64,000 nt of DNA from Sodalis glossinidius str. 'morsitans' (GCF_000010085.1 NC_007712.1:1860001-1924000); one strand, 5' to 3'. Positions 38,691 through 47,880 are shown, counted from the first letter of the stretch. Notes: generated by a model not told the origin, from the sequence alone. Made by a program: numbers and translations.

Positions 38691-39266
38691 TCAACCATCG
38701 TCTTCTTCAAATTCGCCGTTTGCATTAAGCACATACCAGGTATCCAGTTTCACGCCGTTGTCGCCAATCTTGCTGGCGCGAATGTGGATAATGTCGCCCT
38801 CACTATTGCGGTAGCACAGTACGATTGCGCTGCCCTCAGCGGCTTTAGCCTTACCCTGTGCGCCGAGAGACGCGGCAACCGATCCGACGCCACTAACGTC
38901 TGCGGCGGACCCGTCGCCTTCAATGATCGTCTGTTCTGCGGACTTATCAATTTTACTCGCTATGCACTCGACGGCGCGGCCAACCATTTGGTGGAGGGAC
39001 AGCGCCTTCTTGATGGTAATTGTGCTACTGGCGAGTTTGCTGCTTCCCGCTTCATGGGCGATATCGCCGGATACTTCAACCTCGGCAAAACGATGATTTG
39101 CAGGCTCGTCGTAATTAAAGACGTCAAGCGGATATTCGCAGGCGTGAAAATCTGAACTGCAAACTTCTACCGCGCGCTCGTGCTGGTAGGTTTTCCCGAT
39201 CTCGAACTGATAACCACGGCAAGTCAGGTCGGCGTTAAAGCCTTTGTAGGCAATGATTTTGGTCAT
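38691..39266 (-). CDS. phage protein with DUF7666-like N-terminus
   Basis: 191 residues. KIIAYKGFNADLTCRGYQFE and VCSSDFHACEYPLDVFNYD are the family's signature (a domain found in many temperate phages and morons). A serine/alanine-rich beta segment (GSVAASLGAQGKAKAAEGSA) and RASKIGDNGVKLDTWYVLN near the end follow. Function unknown. The frame is intact and it reads leftward with the antirepressor block. Confidence 0.7.
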   Translation of the reverse strand: MTKIIAYKGFNADLTCRGYQFEIGKTYQHERAVEVCSSDFHACEYPLDVFNYDEPANHRFAEVEVSGDIAHEAGSSKLASSTITIKKALSLHQMVGRAVECIASKIDKSAEQTIIEGDGSAADVSGVGSVAASLGAQGKAKAAEGSAIVLCYRNSEGDIIHIRASKIGDNGVKLDTWYVLNANGEFEEDDG

Positions 39267-39294
39267 GGTGTTTGTCCGTATTGAGGTTGATGGG

Positions 39295-40060
39295 TTATGC
39301 CGGTTCGAGGCAGAACGTTTGGGAGAGTTTCGCCAGTCCCTTAGGCGTCACGAGCACCTGTTCGCGGATTTTGTCGGTGCCATCGTCGCAGGGGATAATC
39401 GAGATTTTATGCTCGAGGTGGCCGGACTGGATTTTGCTTTGGTAAGCCATCCAGTTCTTGGCACCCACACGGCGATAAATCCAGCCACGCTCCCGGAGGA
39501 AGGCGAACAGGTCTTTGGGGCGCACCTGCAACTCCTTGGCGGCGTTGGTGATGTACATGCCGCCGTCAGATTTAGCGATACGGTGCAGGGCTTTCACGTC
39601 TGGTTCCATTTCCTCAACTTTGCTTTCGAGGGCGATAACCTTTTCGGTATAGGTAAGCAGGATGCCGCGCATGGCCGCCGAGTCGTTGAGCATCTGGATG
39701 GGGTCGGTGGGATGGCCTTGGCTTGTTTCTCGCACTGGATGAAGTACTGGCGCGCCTCCTTACCTTTCTCGTTGCGCTCTACCATCGAAAGCTCTTTCGC
39801 CATGTCAATGCTGATGGCGTAATCTTTGATCGGTTGTTGGCGAGATTTTGCGCTCCCCGATTTTGGGAAGCTCAAATTATCAACAATCACGTAGTCCTGA
39901 TTTTCAATAAAGCTATATTGGCTGATACGTCCTTAATCCATGTGGTGAAGTCCTTTCCGACCTTCAGGAACTCGTGCAGGTCACGGGTATTTATCGTCTG
40001 GACAGCTTCGCCATTGATGCTATTAGTTTTGATTGTAATTAGTTGCTGTGATTTGGACAT
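39295..40060 (-). pseudogene. phage antirepressor (AntA + KilAC domains), two frameshifts
   Basis: ATG 40060. The first frame gives INTRDLHEFLKVGKDFTTWI (AntA domain), then a missing C near 39935 shifts to IVDNLSFPKSGSAKSRQQPI and MAKELSMVERNEKGKEARQY. A second shift near 39725 leads to the KilAC domain (YITNAAKELQVRPKDLFAFL, REQVLVTPKGLAKLSQTF). Such proteins counter CI-type repressors in prophage induction. All parts are legible and two single-base indels break it. Confidence 0.85.
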
Positions 40061-40399
40061 GATCAATCTCCTCACAAGTCAATGTGATTAATGGAACCCC
40101 GGCGCGATCCAGAGGCGGAATTGCTGGGTTCGGCGTGGGATTACGCCTGAATCAAAAGCTTTATGAATGCCTCACGCATTTTTGCCGTGAGCGACCAACG
40201 TGCAGCGGCAACGCCCATTTCCGTGGGTTTCCGGATGATTCTGTCTCGCTCGCCAGAGTAGACTTAAAGGCCAGTGATGCGTGGCTCCCAATGTTCAATG
40301 CCATTAGGCACGATAAGCGTTTGGTTATAGTTCATGGAGATAACTCCTTTCGTTGATGTGGTGGATACGCTACACTTGGCCTAGACAGGAGGATTTTCC
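40061..40399. other. short prophage interval without a clear gene
   Basis: The minus strand has a possible 23-codon start (MNYNQTLIVPNGIEHWEPRI) at about 40334 after GGAG, followed by shifted frames; this may be a broken small phage gene. No family is recognised. Confidence 0.35.
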
Positions 40400-40768
40400 A
40401 TGGGCCAAGTTGCATTTGATACATTGCAGGCGTCAGAAGAGCTTGAAACCGCTGGCATCTCTAGAGAGCAAGCCAGGGCGATTTCGCTCGTCGTACGCAA
40501 GTCTCATGAAGTGGCTGATGTGGCTACTAAGGCTGATATCGCTGAGGTAAATCGGAATGTCGCCGATGTCCGTAAGGATATGGAAGCACGTTTCGAGAAG
40601 AATGAAGCTCAGATGCAGGCTCGCTTCGAGAAGACCGAGGCGCAGATAGCTGATGTCCGTAAGGATATGGCTGCGGGGTTTGATAAACTTAGCATGCAGA
40701 TGACCATCCGACTTGGGTTAATGGTGGCGGATGGTGTCAGCATTATTGCTGCTATTCTTAAAATGTAA
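40400..40768 (+). CDS. DUF1640-like coiled-coil membrane protein
   Basis: 122 residues. An N-terminal region (FDTLQASEELETAGISREQA) precedes a long heptad-rich stretch made of imperfect repeats (IAEVNRNVADVRKDMEARFE, then KTEAQIADVRKDMAAGFDKL) and a single C-terminal membrane helix (MVADGVSIIAAIL). The layout is that of DUF1640/CCDC90-like proteins often carried by prophages and plasmids. AGGAGG 8 bases before the ATG. Intact; function unknown. Confidence 0.75.
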   Translation: MGQVAFDTLQASEELETAGISREQARAISLVVRKSHEVADVATKADIAEVNRNVADVRKDMEARFEKNEAQMQARFEKTEAQIADVRKDMAAGFDKLSMQMTIRLGLMVADGVSIIAAILKM

Positions 40769-40774
40769 CTGTTG

Positions 40775-40850
40775 GGGTTGTTAGCTCAGTTGGCAGAGCA
40801 GTGGACTCTTAATCCATCGGTCGCAGGTTCGAGCCCTGCACAACCCACCA
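40775..40850 (+). tRNA. tRNA-Lys(CTT) inside the prophage
   Basis: 76 nt with encoded CCA. Acceptor GGGTTGT pairs with ACAACCC, the anticodon stem is GTGGA/TCCAT-like with loop CTCTTAA giving anticodon CTT, and the T arm is GCAGGTTCGAGCCCTGC. All arms are sound. It begins 6 bases after the stop of the coiled-coil gene. Confidence 0.93.
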
Positions 40851-40851
40851 A

Positions 40852-41085
40852 TTATGTAACCCGTTTTAATTTGTGCACCTGCTTCTTAAGCCGCTGATTT
40901 TTCTCCATAAGATAGCCAATAATTGATTTATATATCATTGTCTCTTGGTTGTCGTATGGATACTCTTCTATGCTCATCCAACAACGCGAATCGTTAATAT
41001 TATTACTGCCGTCGGTGACGGTGACCATCTCACCGAAATGTGGATGGTTGAAGGCCGTTATACGAGGCTTGTTAAGTTGCATCAT
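40852..41085 (-). CDS. small phage protein, function unknown
   Basis: 77 residues (start 41085 or 41082). It includes NHPHFGEMVTVTDGSNNIND and a lysine-rich helical end (IIGYLMEKNQRLKKQVHKLK). Its start overlaps the stop of the zinc-finger gene by 4 bases (ATGA), which supports real coding. No family is recognised. Confidence 0.55.
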   Translation of the reverse strand: MMQLNKPRITAFNHPHFGEMVTVTDGSNNINDSRCWMSIEEYPYDNQETMIYKSIIGYLMEKNQRLKKQVHKLKRVT

Positions 41086-41285
41086 TCAATCCTCCGTTGG
41101 CTATTAAAATATTTTCGCTTCTCCCAATCTTCCTTACATTCTTTGCAGCAGAAATTACCCTCCGCTGGATCTTCACAATTATAGCAACGACCGGTTAGGA
41201 GTAATTCCTCTTCTCGATAATGGGCAATATGGTGTTGGCGGAAAGCTTCTTCGTGTTGGCTGTCTAAATCGACATCATCTGCCAT
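41082..41285 (-). CDS. phage zinc-finger protein (TraR/DksA-like)
   Basis: 67 residues. An N-terminal helix (DLDSQHEEAFRQHHIAHYRE) precedes a four-cysteine finger, CYNCEDPAEGNFCCKECKED. The size and layout fit small phage TraR/DksA-like zinc-finger proteins. Translationally overlapped with the next leftward gene. Confidence 0.65.
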   Translation of the reverse strand: MADDVDLDSQHEEAFRQHHIAHYREEELLLTGRCYNCEDPAEGNFCCKECKEDWEKRKYFNSQRRIE

Positions 41286-41330
41286 AAATCTATTTAATGC
41301 TCCTAATCGTTTAATGGTAATCGGGTATTG

Positions 41331-41579
41331 TCACGTAAGTGAAGCTTGATATTTCTCAACCATCCTTGCGGCATAAGCGAGTGCATCCTCACGGTCGGAG
41401 AAGTCGCCGATGGCCTGTAGCAAGCCGTCGTGGCCTCAGATATAGACGCTAAAAAAATCATTATTATCATTCTTTTGCATTATATCGCCGTAGTCGTCTA
41501 CAACGCCAGACAGGATGATTTCAGTAACAATCGTCCCCGGCGCTATCAGGTGGTCGAATTCGTCAATGAGCTTTTACAT
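41331..41579 (-). pseudogene. degenerate small phage ORF with in-frame stops
   Basis: An 83-codon frame from ATG 41579 with TAA as codon 2 and a TGA after SVYI. The rest reads as protein (KLIDEFDHLIAPGTIVTEII and LLQAIGDFSDREDALAYAAR). Not recognised. Two stops in one frame mark it as decayed. Confidence 0.45.
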
Positions 41580-41615
41580 GGTGGTCTCCGTGGTAATGTT
41601 GACGACGCTATGAGC

Positions 41616-41843
41616 TTACAGACTGAGTCTATTGATTTCCTCAAGCTTATTTTCTATCTCATCAACAACATGTATAATTTCACGCGCAAATTCTCTAGCA
41701 ATTCTCGTGCTAACTTCGCCTATCGAAGGCCAACTTACTGTTGCACGATTTTCGTATTTTAATTCAGCAATATCGAACTTTATGTTGGCGGTAATGTTTG
41801 TTAAACACATGCTGTCACCGCCAAGGATAGAAATTATGGACAT
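41616..41843 (-). CDS. small phage protein, function unknown
   Basis: 75 codons from ATG 41843, or 64 from ATG 41810 after GGCGGTGA. It is a charged helical protein (TRIAREFAREIIHVVDEIEN near the C-terminus). In line with neighbouring leftward small genes. No family is recognised. Confidence 0.45.
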   Translation of the reverse strand: MSIISILGGDSMCLTNITANIKFDIAELKYENRATVSWPSIGEVSTRIAREFAREIIHVVDEIENKLEEINRLSL

Positions 41844-41868
41844 CGACTATTCTCCGGTCGTTAAATGA

Positions 41869-42060
41869 TTACCTCGCTGAAAATATCCCCGTCTGCTTTC
41901 TAAACCCCGCTTGGAATAACGCCACATTCTCCAAACAGCACGAACCCTCCTCAAATTCTACAACCGCCCCGCGATGTGGATATCTGGCTTGTATGTGCTT
42001 CTGGGCGGAAAGGGTGATTTGCGCTTTGTACTGAAATAAATCCGTTAGGGTGATGGGGGA
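41869..42060 (-). pseudogene. small phage ORF or fragment
   Basis: The minus-strand frame contains plausible protein text (LTDLFQYKAQITLSAQKHIQ and GAVVEFEEGSCCLENVALFQ) ending at 41869. No good start exists before it runs into the region upstream of the divergent replication gene. Probably a truncated leftward early gene. Confidence 0.35.
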
Positions 42061-42091
42061 TATCGATTTATTTACTCTGCTAACCAGAAAA

Positions 42092-42929
42092 ATGAGCACT
42101 AGTCGTTTACTTATCCATGAAAATCTGTTGCAGGTGCTCCCATCTCTGGCCTGCGCCATTGGTCTGAATGAGGCCATGGTATTGCAGCAAATTCACTACT
42201 GGCTGGGTAATTCTTATCATGTTTACGATGACTGCAAGTGGGTCTATAACAGCGTTGCTGAATGGCAAACTCAATTTCCATTTTGGAGCGAAGCGACGGT
42301 TAAGCGGGCACTTACCAGTCTGGAAAGTCAGGGGCTTGTCGTTACTGCCAATTACAACAAAGACCGCCGGGACCGGACTAAATGGTACAGCATCAATTAC
42401 GATACCTTGAGACGCTTTGAAAGCAAAAGTGAGTTTACGGCTCCTACATCAGTTCAGGTTGCTCCAATGGAGCAGGTCAAAATAAGCAAACCTATGAACG
42501 ATGCATCAGGTCAATTTGACCCAACACAAATGGTCAGTTTGACCCAACCATTACCAGAGACTACTACAGAGATTAAAAACAAAACCCCCTTACCCCCTCT
42601 CGGGGGCGATGAAGGGTCTTCCCTGCAAAGCCAAAAAAACAAACCCGCACCACTGAACTATCAGGCGGTACTTGAAGCTTACAACGATGCCGCGGGAAAT
42701 CGCCTGCCCAATGCCTCGACCCTGAACGACGCCCGCCGCCGTGCTATCAAGCGACTGCTGGGCGAACTGGCAGAGCCCACGCCAGAGGCCGCCGGAAAGT
42801 ATTTCCAGTACTTCATGGAGACCGCCAAGCCGTTCTACTTCGGCGAAAATCCCCGCCAGTGGTAGGCCAATTTTGATTACCTGCTGCGCAGCGATACCCT
42901 GCTGAAAACCCGAGAGGGCGCGTTATGAC
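42092..42929 (+). pseudogene. phage replication protein O-like, premature stop
   Basis: From ATG 42092: LPSLACAIGLNEAMVLQQIH, then a winged-helix segment (WSEATVKRALTSLESQGLVV) typical of phage replication initiators, a low-complexity linker, and a C-terminal DUF1376/DnaT-like part (YQAVLEAYNDAAGNRLPNAS). A TAG at 42863 replaces a sense codon in PRQW(x)ANFDYLLRSDTLL; 21 residues remain after it, to TGA 42929, which overlaps the ATG of the DnaB-like gene. Loss of only the last 8% may not kill activity. Confidence 0.75.
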
Positions 42930-44102
42930 CCACAGTATTCGGACCATGCCGTACAGCTAGGACGCCGAGGAAGGGGTAATCGGTAGCCTGCTACTGGATG
43001 TGCAGAGCGATAATACTCAACAGGCACTGGCATTCCTCAAGCCATAATCGTTCCACAGCAGCCCGTGCAGGGCGATATTTTCCGTGCTCAAGGACAGTGC
43101 CGCTAACGTGTTGGGGTATGCCAACGTCGTGCGTGACAAGGCAACAGAGCGTTTTGCATTGCGTCAGGCTAACCAGATTACGGCGTTGTTTTACGAACGC
43201 AACGGCATGAGTGCCGCTGAAAAACTGGACGTCGCTCAACGATTGATAACTGAAGCCACAGACTACGCTCAAACCGGCAACCGGAAGGGATTGCGGCGCA
43301 TTGACGAAGTCGCCGACCGGTGAATTTCTGCGATTGAAGCGCGTTGGAACAATCCCGAAGCCCATCGCGGCCCAAGATGGAGAAAACCACGGTGATGACC
43401 GAGATGGCTCTTCATGTGGGTGATGTTGCTAAACTCCCCGTCGCCATGTTCAGTTTGAAAATGCCGGAAGAGCAGATTTTCGAGCGCATGGTAGGGCAGC
43501 AGGCACATGTGAACACCGACATATTCTATCAAGGGGCAAAAAATCAGGAAGACTGGAAAAAGGTTTATGCAGTGGTTGAGCGGATGCGTAATCACCCTCG
43601 TATCTGGCTGGATGACCAACCGGGCATGACGTTGGCACACATCCAGGCGGAGTGCCGGAAGCTGAAACGGCGCGAAGGAAAAATCGGCATGATTGGGGTG
43701 GATTACCTGACGCTGATGACGACCGACAAAGCGGATACTAACGCACTGGCGTTTGGCAATATCACCAAGGCGCTAAAGAACCTCGCCAAAGAGCTAGATA
43801 CCGTCGTGGTATTACTGACCCAGCTAAACCGCAATCTGGAAGAGCGCGCCAACAAACGCCCCATGCCCAGCGACAGCCAGTAAAGTGGTCAGGTTGAACA
43901 GGACTGTGATTGGCTGGGTATTTACAAGGAGCGCGTCTACGACGACCGCGCCGACGAAACACTTACTGAACTCATTTTTCGCCTCAATCGCCATGGTAAG
44001 ACGGGGACAGTGTACGTTGACCGGCGCGATGTGGAAATTTACCCCTGTGACCAGCAAGAGGCAGAGCTGCGAGCGGTAAACAGGCGAACAGAAAGCCGCT
44101 GA
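42926..44102 (+). pseudogene. phage replicative helicase (DnaB-like), broken and shortened
   Basis: The N-terminal domain starts at ATG 42926 (DAEEGVIGSLLLDVQSDNTQ after one TAG) and is full of stops to about 43325. After a shift and deletion the RecA-like domain follows: MEKTTVMTEMALHVGDVAKL, FSLKMPEEQIFERMVGQQAH, GMIGVDYLTLMTTDKADT (Walker B) and VVLLTQLNRNLEERANKRPM. Another stop precedes IYPCDQQEAELRAV. The Walker A motif reads RPKMEKTT where RPSMGKTT is expected, so a key glycine is lost. Confidence 0.85.
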
Positions 44103-44138
44103 AAGAAGTCATGGGATTTTAAAGCAAGGAAAATACGG

Positions 44139-44225
44139 ATGACGGCATATTTAACAGAATTAATCGTGGGGCTGCTTTTCATTGCAGCCCTTTTTGTTTG
44201 GGTGGATAAATTCAGAGGTGGTTAA
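44139..44225 (+). CDS. 28-residue membrane peptide upstream of ninB
   Basis: MTAYLTELIVGLLFIAALFV then WVDKFRGG: one hydrophobic helix with a basic cytoplasmic end. AAGGAAAA precedes the ATG, and its TAA shares a base with the ninB ATG (TAATG), which supports translation. No family is recognised; it is below the size limit of most gene finders. Confidence 0.55.
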   Translation: MTAYLTELIVGLLFIAALFVWVDKFRGG

Positions 44226-44638
44226 TGGACAAAACACGCTTCCTGCTGCGTGATGAACGAATACGAGAAAACCTGAAAGCGTTTATTGATTCACTCCCCA
44301 CCGACGAACACCGCCCTCTCGAAATTACCATCAACGACAGCACAAGAAATTTGCCGCAGAACAATTTGTTTCATGCGCTATGCACCGATGTCTCTCGGCA
44401 AGTGTTGTGGGCAGATAAACCGCGTCCGCTTTTGGACTGGAAAGCGTTGTTCGTCTCAGGCCATGCCATCGCCACAGGCAGGCCGGGAGAAGTCGTTACA
44501 GGGCTGGAGGGGGAGTTTTGCAGCATCCGCGAGAGCACGGCTCAGATGGGCGTGAAGCGCATGAACAGTTTAATCGAATATGCGCAAGCCTGGGATGATG
44601 CAGCACTGCTTATTCAGGCCGACCGAGCGCTCGCGTAA
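44225..44638 (+). CDS. ninB: NinB recombination protein
   Basis: 137 residues. The family blocks RPLEITINDSTRNLPQNNLF, WADKPRPLLDWKALFVSGHA and the C-terminal QMGVKRMNSLIEYAQAW match lambda NinB (Orf), a single-strand-binding helper of Red/RecF recombination. Intact, in the usual nin-region position before rusA and Q. Confidence 0.88.
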   Translation: MDKTRFLLRDERIRENLKAFIDSLPTDEHRPLEITINDSTRNLPQNNLFHALCTDVSRQVLWADKPRPLLDWKALFVSGHAIATGRPGEVVTGLEGEFCSIRESTAQMGVKRMNSLIEYAQAWDDAALLIQADRALA

Positions 44639-44762
44639 CAAAGCCCGCGAGATACCGGCCGAGGCGGCGGTAACCACTTACGACTACAGCGCTCATATTC
44701 GTGATGTGCAGATGATGCGCGCCCGTACTCGGCGCGGAATAGGCGTAGTAAAGATGAATTGA
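44580..44762 (+). pseudogene. small nin-region ORF, probably 5'-damaged
   Basis: A frame overlapping the ninB end gives a credible C-terminal half (AEAAVTTYDYSAHIRDVQMM then RARTRRGIGVVKMN), while its first part is antisense-like ninB sequence. It looks like a small basic nin-region protein that lost its own start. No name can be given. Confidence 0.4.
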
Positions 44763-44784
44763 TTAACCGCATGTGGGGACGAGC

Positions 44785-45162
44785 ATGATTATCGAATTAC
44801 CTTTCCCGCCGAGTGTAAATCACTACTGGGTGCGCAACGCAAGACGTGTTTATCTCAGTGAAGCCGCCAAACGCTTTAAACGCCTGACTGAGGTAGCTGT
44901 CGCCAAAGCGCGCATGAAATACGGGCATCAAAAATTCTGCGGAGAGGTGTCGGTGCTGATGAATCTCTATCTTCCGGATAAACGCATGAGAGATGTCAAT
45001 AATTACAGTAAAGAGGTATTTGATGCGCTAACCAAAGCGGGTATTTGGAACGACGACGGGCAGGTGCGGGTGATGACTGTCAAGAAGATTGACGACAACG
45101 ACGGTGTCAAGGGCGGGAAGTGTGTGGTGGTGATTGATGCATATTGTGGGGAGGCAGCATGA
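44785..45162 (+). CDS. rusA: crossover junction endodeoxyribonuclease RusA
   Basis: 125 residues from ATG 44785 (MIIELPFPPSVNHYWVRNAR), with GGGGACG upstream. It resolves Holliday junctions. The acidic catalytic cluster is seen in YLPDKRMRDVNNYSKEVFDA and AGIWNDDGQVRVMTVKK. It overlaps the next gene by 4 bases (ATGA). Intact. Confidence 0.92.
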   Translation: MIIELPFPPSVNHYWVRNARRVYLSEAAKRFKRLTEVAVAKARMKYGHQKFCGEVSVLMNLYLPDKRMRDVNNYSKEVFDALTKAGIWNDDGQVRVMTVKKIDDNDGVKGGKCVVVIDAYCGEAA

Positions 45163-45497
45163 AAGATATTCTATACCTGTTGACGGCATGGGGACATTGG
45201 AGCGGCTCACGCATTGGCACTGAGTACAAGGCTGCATGGCCCATTGTCACCGCTAGCAGCGATATCCGGCCCATGCTGTCCGATGAGGACGGGGAGATAG
45301 TTGACCGGGCGGTAGGGCGGCTGAAGGTCTTCGACCCGCTGGGCTACGATATCGTGGTGGCTTATTACCGGGGTAAGGCTTCGTGCAGGGGGATAGGCCG
45401 GGAAATTGATCGAGACCAAAAGTATGTTACTGCTATTCTAACTCGCGCTGAAGCATACATTGCTGGTCAAGTGGACGCTATTTTGGTTGTTGCATGA
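45159..45497 (+). CDS. phage antitermination protein Q
   Basis: 112 residues from ATG 45159. The P22/phage 21-type Q family layout: LLTAWGHWSGSRIGTEYKAA, then LSDEDGEIVDRAVGRLKVFD, then a helix-turn-helix (SCRGIGREIDRDQKYVTAIL) and AEAYIAGQVDAIL. It lets RNA polymerase read through into lysis and late genes. Intact. Confidence 0.85.
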   Translation: MKDILYLLTAWGHWSGSRIGTEYKAAWPIVTASSDIRPMLSDEDGEIVDRAVGRLKVFDPLGYDIVVAYYRGKASCRGIGREIDRDQKYVTAILTRAEAYIAGQVDAILVVA

Positions 45498-45591
45498 AAA
45501 TACTGATCAAACGATCAGTTAAATGCTTGACTGGGTCCCCGGGACCCCACATAATACCCTCACGCTGTGGCAAAAGCGCCGCACGACATGA

Positions 45592-45625
45592 AGCCTCAAC
45601 TCCTTCTGGTGGTTGGGGCTTTTTA
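45592..45625 (+). terminator. intrinsic terminator after Q
   Basis: AGCCTCAAC pairs with GTTGGGGCT (one G-U, 11-base loop), followed by TTTTATTATT. This is the expected place for the late-leader terminator that Q overrides. Confidence 0.7.
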
Positions 45626-45945
45626 TTATTTAAAGTGATAAAACTCAAAAAAGAAATGAAAATTATTTACAACTGACGGTTATTAAATTCTTGTGATAAA
45701 AAAGTAACCCCTTTTTACCGTACCAGCAGAAATTTAAAAGGGGTGGTCAAAGACCTTTTCTTTCAAGAGAATATATAACCGGAAGAAGATATCGCAATTT
45801 TAGGTAAATATAATCCTGGACTTTAGTCTAGGTACGCTATCTCCAAAGCAATAACATACCTCCAAGGCTACGCTCCGGCGTAGCTTTTTTCTGACTGCTA
45901 GCTAGCCACTCCGGACGAAGTAGCGCAATAACCCCAATAATACCC

Positions 45946-46128
45946 ATGGAAAAACTTACTACCGGCTCTGCCTACAGCTGGGCCCTTGTCACGTGCCTGC
46001 TGGGTGCATTCTCGCTCAGTGAATGGGCATTGATTACCGGTATCGCCTGTACGCTGGCGACCTTCCTGCTTAACTGGATTTACCGGCACAAGGAATACCG
46101 TTTTATGACGAAGCGCGATGAGCATTAA
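45946..46128 (+). CDS. phage holin (class II, phage 21-like)
   Basis: 60 residues with two membrane helices (SAYSWALVTCLLGAFSLSEW and ALITGIACTLATFLLNWIY) and a charged tail (RHKEYRFMTKRDEH). It is the first gene of the lysis cassette and overlaps the endolysin start by 11 bases. It resembles pinholins, which release SAR endolysins. Intact. Confidence 0.8.
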   Translation: MEKLTTGSAYSWALVTCLLGAFSLSEWALITGIACTLATFLLNWIYRHKEYRFMTKRDEH

Positions 46129-46204
46129 ACACGTTGCCGGCCCTGTATGTGTCGTGACCGCCATTATTGCGTTGGTCGTCTCTGGCGGACAGGTGCGCAC
46201 ATAA
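46118..46204 (+). pseudogene. SAR endolysin, N-terminal stub
   Basis: 28 codons from ATG 46118: a basic start, then the weakly hydrophobic signal-arrest-release helix (VAGPVCVVTAIIALVVSGG), then TAA. The whole catalytic lysozyme domain is missing; the sequence changes to a P22-type antirepressor at about 46200. Confidence 0.7.
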
Positions 46205-46625
46205 CGGCGAACCCTATACCCCGATAAAACCTATCGTTGAAGGTATGAGGATGGTTTGGGTAGCACAATTTATGAAATTAAAACAACGGCTTGCCTAAAT
46301 ATTTTCGGAAATCGAAATAGTTGCAGATGACGGTAAATACAGGAAAATGCTTTGCCTTCCGCTGCGTAAACTTGCTGGTTGGCTTCAAACGATTAACCCC
46401 AACAAGGTGAAGTCCGAAATTCGCGACAAGGTAGTTCAGTATCAAAATGAATGCGATGACGTACTTTATGAGTACTGGACTAAAGGTCAGGTTACCAATC
46501 CACGCAAGCGCAGCGTCATGCAGGAACTCAATGCAGCCTGCGCCGAATTAAAAACGGACAAAGCCGTTGCCAGCGTGTTTGGCACGGAATTGAACGAGTG
46601 GAAAGGCATCGATTTACCGGGCTAA
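46200..46625 (+). pseudogene. P22-type antirepressor (Ant), truncated
   Basis: The frame opens with HNGEPYTPIKPIVEGM, continues WVAQFMKLKQRLA, meets an in-frame TAA near 46296, then runs IVADDGKYRKMLCLPLRKLA, GWLQTINPNKVKSEIRDKVV and YQNECDDVLYEYWTKGQVTN. This is the P22_AR_N domain and the start of the C-terminal domain. The N-terminus is replaced by the endolysin stub, and the 3' end is cut where the portal fragment begins. Confidence 0.85.
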
Positions 46626-46626
46626 T

Positions 46627-47300
46627 TTCACCAGTCGTAACCGCTTGCAGATTGAATGGGCTTACCGGTCATCAGCAATTATTGGCTCAGCAGTCGATGC
46701 CATCGCTGACGATATGACCTGCAAGGGCATACGCATTACCTCTGAGATTGACCCCACCGCGCGCGGTATTCTGGAATCGCTGTTTGATGAGCTGGAAATA
46801 TGGGATCGGCTGAATGACATCATCAAGTGGTCACGTCTTTATGGTGGCGCGGTTGGCTTTATCATGATTGAGGGACAGGCCCCTTTTACGCCGCTCAGGT
46901 TGGAAACTATTGGCGAAGGACAGTTTAAAGGCATCCTGCCGCTCGACCGCTGAATGATCAACCCTAACCTCAGTCGCCGTATTAAGGAAATGGGGCCACA
47001 CCTGGGAAAACCAGAATGTTACGATGTTGTGACTACCGCAACGGGGATCCCCGCCTGGCGCATTCATCACAGCCGATTAATTCGATTTGACGGTGTGACG
47101 CTGCCGTATCAGCAGGCCCTGACGGAAAACGAGTGGGGCATGTCTGTTGTTGAGCGGATTTGGACCGGCTGACAGCCTTTGACAGCGCGACCATGGGGGC
47201 CGCACAGCTGGTGTATAAAGCGCATCTTCGTACCTACAAAGTCAAGGAATTGCGTCAGCTTATCAATATTGGTGGCCCGGCATTCGAGTCACTGATGAAA
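46627..47300 (+). pseudogene. phage portal protein (DUF1073 family), fragments
   Basis: FTSRNRLQIEWAYRSSAIIG, DDMTCKGIRITSEIDPTARG and DIIKWSRLYGGAVGFIMIEG lead to a TGA at 46951 where tryptophan is expected. PHLGKPECYDVVTTATGIPA and IHHSRLIRFDGVTLPYQQAL follow, then a frameshift near 47160 into RLTAFDSATMGAAQLVYKAH. It stops at about 47300, so the N-terminus and the last third are deleted. The portal is the DNA gate of the capsid. Confidence 0.82.
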
Positions 47301-47880
47301 TATCTTTTTGGCCGTGGGCCATGTCAGCAATATTCGCCAGGGAGACGATGAGCCGTCGGGGTTACTGATCGCCGACCTTATTATCAAGGACGAGATAGCG
47401 ATAGAGGCCATCGATAGCGGCCTGCGAGAGATGTCCTGCGGCTATGACGCGAAGTACAGGCAAACCGGACCCGGTAAGGCAATACAGTACCAGATCACCG
47501 GTAATCATGTGGCTCTTGTCCCTAAAGGCAGAGCCGGAATTATCTGCTCGATAGAGACAGTTTCACAATGAGCAAATGTCATCAGAGCTGGTATCAGAAG
47601 CTCAGAAGTGCCATCAAAACGGGCGACGCCGACACCACGGCTGAACTGATGCAGAATGCGCCTCGCACCATCACAGGCGATGCAGACGATCAACCCGGCG
47701 TCATCAACATTAACCTTCCACCTCAACAGCCTCTGCCGCCTGAGGCGAAAGCCATTGTGGAGCCCACGGCGGACGAAAGTGAAGCGGTGCCGTCTTACAT
47801 AAAAACCATCATGGCCCGCCTGGATAAGCTGGAAGGCCGCACAGGCGATGCGGCTTATCGAGCCGAACTTATTCAGCCTG
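47301..47880 (+). pseudogene. DUF2213 phage head protein, N-terminally truncated and frameshifted
   Basis: It joins the portal fragment at about 47300. SGLLIADLIIKDEIAIEAID, SGLREMSCGYDAKY and QITGNHVALVPKGRAG are DUF2213 signatures. The C-terminal tail continues in a second frame from 47568 (HQSWYQKLRSAIKTGDADTT and PSYIKTIMARLDKLEGRTGD). The 3' end is fused to the baseplate J gene at about 47880. Confidence 0.78.

Noticed and set aside
45533..45547. GGGTCCC-C-GGGACCC palindrome after Q as a terminator
   Set aside because: It has no T run on either side; the better terminator is the stem at 45592-45625.
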